This document shows, in pieces, positions 1-5,115 of a DNA stretch of 6,614 nt. Location: positions 1 to 6,614 of the forward strand of contig SBBH01000088.1 in NCBI GenBank assembly GCA_005239795.1. Direction: 5' to 3'. The notes beneath the pieces are model-generated. The model did no database searches and was not told where the DNA came from. It worked only from the letters and a program-made list of their open reading frames with translations. How positions within the stretch are numbered: the first letter of the stretch is position 1; each line of letters starts with the position of its first letter. The DNA comes from Planctomycetales bacterium. Its GTDB lineage: Bacteria > Planctomycetota > SBBH01. Position numbers and translations under genes: made by a program.

Positions 1-117
1 AGCGTCAATCGCCACACGGCTTCCATGCGCTCGGCCGGGGTCTTGGAAAGCCAGCTTTTGTCGACGGGGGGGATTTCGCCGCTGCGGAAGACCTTGGAAA
101 CCGCGGACCGCCGTCAC
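1..117 (-). CDS. Partial hypothetical protein, start uncertain, runs off left edge
   Basis: On the minus strand an open frame from about position 113 to the window edge reads VSKVFRSGEIPPVDKSWL followed by SKTPAERMEAVWRLT. Its third codon positions are very GC-rich, as in the neighbouring genes, and the TPAERMEAVWRLT stretch resembles small conserved hypothetical proteins I have seen, whose function I cannot name. The start is a problem: this frame has a TGA at 116-114 and no ATG, GTG or TTG near its beginning, while a GTG at 117-115 lies in another frame. Losing one G near the GCGGTT stretch would join that GTG to the good frame, so a frameshift, a sequencing error or an unusual start is possible. 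It lies 53 bases downstream of the kinase stop on the same strand. A plus-strand frame (1-138) is also open here and cannot be excluded. Confidence 0.35.
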   Translation of the reverse strand, partial: MTAVRGFQGLPQRRNPPRRQKLAFQDPGRAHGSRVAIDA

Positions 118-120
118 ATC

Positions 121-135
121 AAGGTATCGTACCTT
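121..135. repeat. Short perfect inverted repeat between kinase and left-edge gene
   Basis: AAGGTA, a TCG spacer and TACCTT form perfect 6-base arms. The site lies just before the possible start of the left-edge gene and overlaps the TACGAT hexamer (131-126, minus strand) that could be its -10 element. It could be an operator or chance. The rest of the 118-170 spacer holds only a weak CGGG-TTTT-CCCG hairpin (146-157) without a T tract. Confidence 0.25.
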
Positions 136-170
136 TAATCCGGTTCGGGTTTTCCCGGTTTTCGCCGCGC

Positions 171-2651
171 CTACCTCGGCGCCCCGGCCAGCTTCCCGGT
201 ATGCTCCTCGGCCTCGTCGGCCAGCTCGAAGGCCGTGCAGAAGGCGAGGAGCCACTCGTGGGTCTGCCGCCGGCGCTTATCGAGATGCGCCTCATAGATG
301 GTGTAGATCTGCCGGGGGTCGAGCGCCTCCCAGGATTTCTGCCACTGGACGCCGGGCATCCCGGGCCCCGGGATGCTCTCGAGCGTGACGCTTGAGTCGT
401 CCGCGTTCGCGACCCGCGTCTTGGGGCGGCCGGGCTCGAGGGAAACCGCTTTACGCTCCTGGGGGGGGAGGGTCCGGATCCGTTCGACCGCCGCGGCGTG
501 CAGGGCCGAGAGCATCTGGGGGAGTTGCAAGGCCTGCAGGGCCTCCTCCTCGGAAGGGGTGCCGGCGTACGCCTCGGCGGTCTTGCGCAGGCGCTCGGCC
601 GCCTCCCGGAAGCGCTTGGCGCGGATCAGCGTTTCGCAAGGCGCCGCCTCCGTTTGGAAGGCCGTTTTGATGTCGCTTGCGACGCGCTGTGCCGCGAGCT
701 TCGCCTGGGCTTCGAGCGGCGTGTTCGCGAGGGTCTTCGAAGTGTCCTCAGCCAGAGCCCACCCCGCGCTGTAGCGCGCTCGGGCGCGCAGATCCTCCCA
801 CTCTTCGCGCCTTGTGTTCAAAAAACCGTTCATCTGGTCGAGGAGCTCCTTGCGCAGGGTGCTTACGTCGTCCTGCCAGGGGGGCTTGCTGTAGCTCGCA
901 TGGAGCGCTTCGAGCCCCCTCCAGGCGGCTCCGAAATCCTTGCGGCGCTCGGCATCCTTGATCCGGTCGGCTTCTTCGCGGAAAGCGCGCGAGAGGCGCT
1001 CTTTCTCCAGGCGTTCCGCCTCTTTGATCGCTTTCTGCTGGTCCAGGATTTTGCGGGTCCGTGCGATCTCGGCCTCGATCGCCTGGGCCACCGCCGGATG
1101 TCTCTGGGCGTCGCGGGCAAGCGCCGTCAGCGGGTCGAGGCGCTTTTCGTAAGCTCCTTGCGTCTCCTGGAGGATCCGGTCGAGCCGTCCCTTGAGGGCC
1201 TCGATCTCGCGGGTCGAGCGCTCCGCGGCGAGGCGATGGAGATCCTCCTCCGCCCGGACCGCCCAGAGCGACGCAGGGTCCTTTTCGATCACGAGCCGAT
1301 AGAAGGTCTCAGCTTCATCAAACCGCTTCTCGTCATGCGCCTGCGCGGCCCGGTTGAAGAGAGACTGCGCGGTTTCCGGGGTTCCGGGAACGGCCCCGGC
1401 CCCGTGAGGAGAATCCTCCGATCCCTTGCGGTGCGTGAGCGACCACACCGCCGCGATCGCCGCGACGGCCAAAATTCCGGCGACGGCCACCCGGGAGGAG
1501 GGACTCCGCAGAGACGCTCGCCGGGACTTTTTGCGGAGCGGCTGGCGCAAGGCGTCGGCGACTTCCTGGGCGTTGGGGAAACGGTCGGCGGGGTTCTTGG
1601 CCATCATCCGCGCGACGATGTCGCAGAGGTCCGGGGGGACGTCGGGGTTGTAGCGCCGGATGTCGGGCGGTGTGTTCGCCAGATGCATTCGGAGCGTCTC
1701 GGTCGGGGAGGCGCTGATGAAGGGGGGACGGCCCGCCAGCAGATGATAGAAGGAGGCGCCCAGCGAGTAGATGTCGCTCGCCGGGCCGGTTCCTTTCCCC
1801 AGGATTTCTTCCGGGGCGATGTAGGCGGGGGTCCCGGTCAGAAGCCGCTTGCCGGCCTGGCCGGACGGTGTCGTCTCCATCGAGAGCGTCTGCTTGGCCA
1901 CCCCCAGATCGGCCAGTTTCGCCTCGCCGCCGGCGGCCAAGAGGATGTTCTCGGGCTTGACGTCGCGGTGGACGATCCCCTGCGCATGGGCGTAGGCCAG
2001 CGCCTCGGCGATCCGGAGGATGACGCCGGTCGCCTCCTCGATGGGTAGCGGAGGGCCCTTTTGGATTCGTTCGGCGAGCGTCACGCCGTCGACATATTCC
2101 ATCGAAAAGAAATAGGTGCCGTTTTCACACCCGACGTCGTGGATCTGCACGATCCCCGGGTGGTTCAGGGTTGCCGCGGTCTTCGCTTCGGCGACGAAGC
2201 GCTCCCCGTATTGGGGATCCTTCATCAGGGGCTCGTGCATGAGCTTCAGAGCGACGATCCGGTCGAGGGAGATCTGGCGCGCCTTATAGACGGTCCCCAT
2301 CCCTCCTTCGCCGGCGATGTCGAGGAGTTCGTAGCCCCCCAGCATCCGTCCGGCCCACTTCCCCTTCGGGTCCTCGGCGAAGGAGAAGATTGCCGCGCCG
2401 ATTTTGACCTTGTCCCCGAAATGGATCGGTTGCTCCGTGACACGCTCGCCATTGATGAAGGTACCGTTTCGGCTGGCGAGATCTTTTAAGACATACCGGC
2501 CGTTCTCGAGGATGATCTTGGCGTGACGCAACGAGATGCGCGGGTCCTCGACGGTGACGAGGTTGTCCTTGCCGCGGCCGACCGAGGCCTCCGCGGTGAA
2601 GCGGAACTCCCGCCCTTTCTGCATCCCCTCTTCGATGATGAGGCGCGGCAT
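171..2651 (-). CDS. FHA domain / Ser-Thr protein kinase, single-pass membrane protein with TPR-like and coiled-coil extracytoplasmic region
   Basis: Predicted 826-residue Hanks-type kinase that phosphorylates Ser/Thr on unknown targets. Residues 1-95 form an FHA phosphothreonine-binding domain (G25-R26, S40-x-x-H43, N62-G63). The kinase domain spans about 107-372: glycine loop GEGGMGTV 114-121, ATP lysine K136, helix C glutamate E155, HRDVKPEN with catalytic D230, metal-binding D248 (DLG rather than DFG), and activation segment GTPAYIAPE ending at 281. All catalytic residues are present. A basic stretch (374-388) precedes one membrane span at about 389-406, so the kinase faces the cytoplasm. 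The outer part has a TPR-like pair near 430-478, a charged coiled coil near 480-600 and further helical repeats, probably a sensor or scaffold. No PASTA repeats. I start at ATG 2651, where the FHA domain begins; a GTG at 2681 lies inside a repeat. The target cannot be inferred from neighbours. Confidence 0.93.
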   Translation of the reverse strand: MPRLIIEEGMQKGREFRFTAEASVGRGKDNLVTVEDPRISLRHAKIILENGRYVLKDLASRNGTFINGERVTEQPIHFGDKVKIGAAIFSFAEDPKGKWAGRMLGGYELLDIAGEGGMGTVYKARQISLDRIVALKLMHEPLMKDPQYGERFVAEAKTAATLNHPGIVQIHDVGCENGTYFFSMEYVDGVTLAERIQKGPPLPIEEATGVILRIAEALAYAHAQGIVHRDVKPENILLAAGGEAKLADLGVAKQTLSMETTPSGQAGKRLLTGTPAYIAPEEILGKGTGPASDIYSLGASFYHLLAGRPPFISASPTETLRMHLANTPPDIRRYNPDVPPDLCDIVARMMAKNPADRFPNAQEVADALRQPLRKKSRRASLRSPSSRVAVAGILAVAAIAAVWSLTHRKGSEDSPHGAGAVPGTPETAQSLFNRAAQAHDEKRFDEAETFYRLVIEKDPASLWAVRAEEDLHRLAAERSTREIEALKGRLDRILQETQGAYEKRLDPLTALARDAQRHPAVAQAIEAEIARTRKILDQQKAIKEAERLEKERLSRAFREEADRIKDAERRKDFGAAWRGLEALHASYSKPPWQDDVSTLRKELLDQMNGFLNTRREEWEDLRARARYSAGWALAEDTSKTLANTPLEAQAKLAAQRVASDIKTAFQTEAAPCETLIRAKRFREAAERLRKTAEAYAGTPSEEEALQALQLPQMLSALHAAAVERIRTLPPQERKAVSLEPGRPKTRVANADDSSVTLESIPGPGMPGVQWQKSWEALDPRQIYTIYEAHLDKRRRQTHEWLLAFCTAFELADEAEEHTGKLAGAPR

Positions 2652-2660
2652 AAGGTTTTT

Positions 2661-2666
2661 ATTGTA
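2661..2666 (-). promoter_or_regulatory. Putative -10 element of the kinase gene
   Basis: On the minus strand TACAAT ends 9 bases before the ATG at 2651, and the intervening AAAAACCTT has no Shine-Dalgarno match. Transcription starting 6-9 bases downstream of this hexamer would give a leaderless or nearly leaderless mRNA. No good -35 hexamer is seen at 16-18 bases. Confidence 0.4.
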
Positions 2667-2677
2667 GCCAATTAAAA

Positions 2678-2748
2678 CCACCGCAGAGGCGCCGAGACGC
2701 GGAGAGGAGGGGGGGGGCCGGCTCTGCGCCTCCGTGTCTCTGCGGTGG
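2678..2748. repeat. Inverted repeat of CGCAGAGN octamers with a G9 loop
   Basis: The outer arms, 2678-2688 (CCACCGCAGAG) and 2738-2748 (CTCTGCGGTGG), are perfect 11-base complements. Inside, the left arm reads as octamers CGCAGAGG, CGCCGAGA, CGCGGAGA (2682-2705). The right arm, read on the minus strand, is CGCAGAGA, CACGGAGG, CGCAGAGC (2744-2721). The centre (2706-2720) holds nine consecutive G. This fills most of the spacer between the divergent kinase and Hint genes, and an RNA or single strand could fold into a long imperfect hairpin. From memory, similar CGCAGAG repeats are dispersed between genes in many environmental genomes. It could be a small miniature repeat element or a transcription barrier; its role is unknown. 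Confidence 0.8.
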
Positions 2749-2757
2749 AAAAAGCGC

Positions 2758-2763
2758 TATATT
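2758..2763 (+). promoter_or_regulatory. Putative -10 element of the Hint-remnant gene
   Basis: TATATT in the context GCTATATT-GCGCCG-ATG ends 6 bases before the chosen start. The same arrangement (GCTATACT-GCGTCG-GTG) precedes xseA. No Shine-Dalgarno sequence lies between the hexamer and the start, and no clear -35 is visible. Confidence 0.45.
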
Positions 2764-2769
2764 GCGCCG

Positions 2770-3324
2770 ATGGTTTTTCCCCCTCTTTGGCTCCCGGCTG
2801 TGGTTTTAGCCCTCTCGACGGCGTCGGGGGATCTCGAGCGGGACGGGCCCTCTGCGGCTGTCGTTACCTCTGTTACGCGTCGATCCGGTGCCCAGGTGCC
2901 GGTCTACAACCTCAAGATTGCTGACCATCGAAACTATGTCGTCGGGGAAGGGAGTCTGCTTGTTCATAATAATAGTCATGGTTTCTCTGATTCATTTCTC
3001 CGGAAGATAGTTCTGAAAGACCCACGTGTGTTCGGCAGAGGGGTATTGGGGTGGATCGGTCGCGAAGCAAGAATCAAGCAGGCCGTGGCCAATTTGAAAG
3101 ATACTCTTGATAAGGCTGCGAATATTCTCTCCAAGTATTCGGAAGGACATCAAACTTTCGTCAGGACTCTGCCAGCGGAACAGCGCTTGCAATTTCTGGA
3201 GACTTTGAAAAGCGAATGTGACCACTATATTCGTGTGGGTGGCTATAACAGTGATGACATGCGTGACATATGGATGAGAACCACAAGGGTTTTCGCGCGG
3301 TGGACTCCCTTCTCGGGAAATTGA
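2770..3324 (+). CDS. Orphan polymorphic-toxin-like protein: Hint-domain remnant plus unrecognised C-terminal domain
   Basis: 184 residues. Residues 1-20 are hydrophobic (PLWLPAVVLALSTA) and may be a signal peptide, though without a basic N-region in this form. Residues 44-68 match the end of a Hint/intein domain of polymorphic toxins: VYNL 45-48, H53, Y56-VVG-59, and LLVHNN 63-68, where the His-Asn pair normally marks the cleavage point before the toxin. The first two thirds of a Hint domain, including the nucleophilic Cys and the TxxH block, are missing, so self-cleavage is not expected. Residues 69-184 are mostly helical and charged; I recognise no nuclease or other toxin motif. The DNA from about 2910 on is visibly richer in AT than its neighbours, suggesting transfer. 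No immunity gene fits in the 63 bases before xseA. A GTG at 2734 would add a basic MSLRWKKR stretch but lies inside the octamer repeat. Confidence 0.7.
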   Translation: MVFPPLWLPAVVLALSTASGDLERDGPSAAVVTSVTRRSGAQVPVYNLKIADHRNYVVGEGSLLVHNNSHGFSDSFLRKIVLKDPRVFGRGVLGWIGREARIKQAVANLKDTLDKAANILSKYSEGHQTFVRTLPAEQRLQFLETLKSECDHYIRVGGYNSDDMRDIWMRTTRVFARWTPFSGN

Positions 3325-3375
3325 TTCCGGCGTTCTGACCCGCGTCCGGCTTTTCCGATCGTTGGTCAAGAAAGC

Positions 3376-3381
3376 TATACT
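3376..3381 (+). promoter_or_regulatory. Putative -10 element of xseA
   Basis: TATACT (context GCTATACT) ends 6 bases before the GTG start of xseA. That GTG is the only plausible start: an in-frame TGA lies at 3337 and no other start codon lies between. No Shine-Dalgarno sequence sits at a normal distance, so a leaderless transcript is likely. No strong -35 is seen. Confidence 0.5.
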
Positions 3382-3387
3382 GCGTCG

Positions 3388-4626
3388 GTGACTCTAGCTC
3401 CTCTTCGGCCCGTGACGCCGCTCGGCGTTGCGGCGGCGCGCGACGCGCTCACGGTTTCCCAGCTCGTGCGGATCGTGAAGATGTCGCTCGAGGAGCGCTT
3501 CCGCGGCGTCTGGGTCGTGGGAGAGATCTCGAATCTCAAGCGCTACCCGTCGGGGCACCTCTATTTCACGGTCAAGGATGCCGAGGCACAGCTCTCGGCG
3601 GTCCTCTGGCGGGGCCAGGCGGGGCGCCTCGCTTTCGACCTGGCCGACGGTCTTGAGGTTTTTTTGTACGGGGACGTTTCACTGTATGAGGCGCGCGGCC
3701 AGACGCAGTTCGTGGTCCAGAAGATCGAACCGAAGGGGGTGGGGGGGCTCCAGCTCGCCTTCCTCCAGATGAAAGAAAAGCTGGAAAAGGAGGGGCTCTT
3801 CGATCCGGCCCACAAAAAGCCGTTGCCGCGCTTCCCAGGGGTCGTCGCGATCGTGACTTCCCCCGTCGGGGCCGCGATCCGCGACATGATCCGGACCATC
3901 ACCGACCGGTATCCGCCGGCGCGGATCCTGATCTATCCGGTGCGGGTCCAGGGGGAGGGGGCGTCGGCCGAGATCGCTGGCGCGATCCAGGACTTAAACC
4001 GCTGGAACGCCGCGGACGTCCTGATCGTGGGGCGCGGCGGCGGGAGCCTTGAGGATCTCTGGGCTTTTAACGAGGAGGCGGTGGCGCGGGCGATTTTCGC
4101 TTCCGAAATCCCGGTCGTCTCCGCGGTGGGGCACGAGGTGGACGTGTCGATCTCGGATCTGGTGGCGGATTGGCGTGCGCCGACGCCGACCGCGGCGGGG
4201 GAGCGCGTGGTCCCGCGCTACGCGGAGCTGGTGGGAGGTCTGGACCGCGCCGCGGCGGTTCTGCGGGGAGGGCTCTTGTCGGCATTGGAATTGGCCCGAA
4301 GCCGCGTCGAGCGGTTCGAAAAGGGGTTCGGGATGCGGCTTCCGGCCCAGCTCGTCCAGGAGGCCGAGCGGCGTCTGGACGAGGCGGCTGGGGATCTGGC
4401 CGCGGCGCTTGCGCGGCTTCTGGAAGGGGCGCGCGCGCATCTGGCAACATCGAGTGCGGCACTCGAGGCCTTGAGCCCCTTGAAAGTGCTCGAGCGCGGC
4501 TACAGCGTGACGAGAGGCGAGACGGGGGAAGTCGTCCGGGACGCGCAACGGTTGAATGTCGGTGAGCGAATACGAACCACTTTAGCTAAAGGGGATGTCT
4601 GGTCCCGGGTAGAGCGGCAAGAATGA
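3388..4626 (+). CDS. xseA: Exodeoxyribonuclease VII large subunit
   Basis: 412 residues, close to the family's usual length. Exonuclease VII, a complex of one large and several small subunits in the cytoplasm, degrades single-stranded DNA to short oligonucleotides and acts in mismatch repair and recombination. An N-terminal OB-fold DNA-binding domain spans about 21-117 (LTVSQLVRIVK, VWVVGEISNLKR, SGHLYFTVKD). The catalytic domain follows: VAIVTSPVGAAIRDM from about 153, IYPVRVQGEGA, GRGGGSLEDLWAFNEE from 215, and VGHEVDVSISDLVADWRAPT from 247. A long coiled-coil stalk (about 275-360) ends in the family signature LSPLKVLERGYSV. The GTG start is forced by an upstream in-frame stop. Its partner xseB lies 489 bases downstream rather than next to it, because a cassette sits between them. 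The stop codon falls inside the left copy of a direct repeat flanking that cassette, so the last residues may differ from the ancestral C-terminus. Confidence 0.97.
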   Translation: MTLAPLRPVTPLGVAAARDALTVSQLVRIVKMSLEERFRGVWVVGEISNLKRYPSGHLYFTVKDAEAQLSAVLWRGQAGRLAFDLADGLEVFLYGDVSLYEARGQTQFVVQKIEPKGVGGLQLAFLQMKEKLEKEGLFDPAHKKPLPRFPGVVAIVTSPVGAAIRDMIRTITDRYPPARILIYPVRVQGEGASAEIAGAIQDLNRWNAADVLIVGRGGGSLEDLWAFNEEAVARAIFASEIPVVSAVGHEVDVSISDLVADWRAPTPTAAGERVVPRYAELVGGLDRAAAVLRGGLLSALELARSRVERFEKGFGMRLPAQLVQEAERRLDEAAGDLAAALARLLEGARAHLATSSAALEALSPLKVLERGYSVTRGETGEVVRDAQRLNVGERIRTTLAKGDVWSRVERQE

Positions 4627-4630
4627 TTCT

Positions 4631-4658
4631 TGTCACGTGTCATGCGACACGCGTCATG
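4631..4658 (-). repeat. Left heptamer array, four copies
   Basis: Read on the minus strand from 4658 to 4631 the heptamers are CATGACG, CGTGTCG, CATGACA and CGTGACA. They begin four bases after the xseA stop and read away from the four-helix-bundle gene. They are the inverted and more diverged counterpart of the right array. Confidence 0.8.
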
Positions 4659-4666
4659 CGTAGAAT

Positions 4667-5047
4667 ATGAACAACGGAAAGATCGGAAGTTTCAGGGATC
4701 TAGATGTCTGGAAGAAAGGGATGACCATTGCGGAACAGATCTATCAATTCACGACGCAACTACCGCAACAGGAACAATACGGACTTGTCGTCCAAATGCG
4801 CCGCGCCGCTGTTTCGATGCCGACGAACATCGCCGAGGGTTTTCGCCGACGAAACGGCAGGGAATTCAGGCAGTTTCTGCATGTCGCTTTTGGGTCGTCA
4901 GCCGAGGTTCAAACTCAAGTTGAACTTTGCCGTTGTTTGCATGATGTTGATCTGAAATCGGTCGATTCTCTTGTCGAATCAATAGATCATTTCCAGGCCA
5001 TGACGATGAGCCTCATCAAGAGCATTCAGGTTTTGCGTGACACGTGA
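4667..5047 (+). CDS. Four-helix-bundle protein, 23S rRNA intervening-sequence (S23/IVP) family
   Basis: 126 residues, the usual length for this family. The signature is clear: FRDLDVWKKG (9-18), IYQFT (25-29), EQYGLVVQMRRAAVSMPTNIAEG (36-58), EFRQFLHVAFGSSAEVQTQ (66-84), then a helical C-terminus. Family members are small four-helix bundles that form pentamers in solved structures. They are encoded in insertions within 23S rRNA genes of some spirochaetes and, far more often, as free genes; Avd of diversity-generating retroelements shares the fold. A nucleic-acid-binding role is suspected, but the molecular function is not established. Here the gene lies between xseA and xseB inside inverted heptamer arrays. 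Its last three codons (R-D-T) and stop are written by the right array. No Shine-Dalgarno is seen; TAGAAT abuts the ATG, too close for a normal -10, so transcription may come from xseA. Confidence 0.9.
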   Translation: MNNGKIGSFRDLDVWKKGMTIAEQIYQFTTQLPQQEQYGLVVQMRRAAVSMPTNIAEGFRRRNGREFRQFLHVAFGSSAEVQTQVELCRCLHDVDLKSVDSLVESIDHFQAMTMSLIKSIQVLRDT

Positions 5048-5098
5048 CTCATGACGCGTGACACGTGACTCATGACGCGTGACACGTGACTCATGACG
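5036..5098 (+). repeat. Right heptamer array, nine copies (three perfect 21-base units)
   Basis: Heptamers CGTGACA, CGTGACT, CATGACG occur three times in this order without any mismatch. The array starts inside the end of the four-helix-bundle gene and provides its stop codon. Because 7 is not a multiple of 3, the TGA in each heptamer falls in a different frame, so each 21-base unit stops all three forward frames. The perfect copies suggest recent expansion or copying. Confidence 0.95.
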
Positions 5099-5115
5099 GG
5101 AAGAATGGGGGGACA

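Larger units (their letters stand above)
4619..5107. mobile_element. Putative small mobile cassette carrying a four-helix-bundle gene
   Basis: The block between AAGAATG (4619-4625) and AAGAATG (5101-5107) separates xseA from xseB. Just inside each end is an array of C-R-T-G-A-C-N heptamers (4631-4658 on the minus strand, 5036-5098 on the plus strand), both reading outward. The only gene is the four-helix-bundle gene, which has lower GC than the flanks. The 7-base direct repeats look like a target-site duplication. Deleting one copy plus the interior makes xseA continue through W-G-D-N-V-Q to TAA at 5124-5126, overlapping the xseB ATG at 5116, a typical arrangement of these genes. No transposase or recombinase gene is present, so any movement would need outside enzymes or an unknown role of the encoded protein. 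The boundaries are inferred. Confidence 0.55.

Noticed and set aside
498..2048. Long open frame (516 codons) on the plus strand opposite the kinase
   Set aside because: It lies opposite a gene with clear FHA and kinase motifs; open antisense frames are expected in GC-rich coding DNA, and its product is Arg/Gly-rich without recognisable domains.
2734..2769. Upstream GTG start for the Hint gene that would add a basic N-region (MSLRWKKR) to the signal peptide
   Set aside because: It lies inside the octamer inverted repeat and upstream of the putative -10 element. I kept ATG 2770, but this choice is uncertain.
3327..3354. Possible terminator after the Hint gene (CCGGCG ... CGTCCGG then CTTTT)
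   Set aside because: The stem is short with a bulge and the T run is only four bases; too weak to call.
2992..3369. 125-codon minus-strand frame opposite the Hint-remnant gene, considered as a possible immunity gene
   Set aside because: It overlaps nearly the whole toxin-like domain, has no recognisable motif, and the plus frame is continuous with the Hint motifs. Overlapping antisense immunity genes are not typical.
3994..4548. 184-codon minus-strand frame inside xseA
   Set aside because: Shadow of xseA, which has conserved motifs throughout this stretch.
4661..4666. TAGAAT as the -10 element for the four-helix-bundle gene
   Set aside because: It touches the ATG, so transcription would start inside the gene, after its start codon.
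5036..5098. CRISPR array considered because of three perfect 21-base repeats
   Set aside because: The units are directly adjacent without spacers and no cas gene is present.
5086..5115. GTG start for xseB within the heptamer array
   Set aside because: The extra ten residues come from repeat sequence and are not part of the XseB domain; ATG 5116 fits the family.
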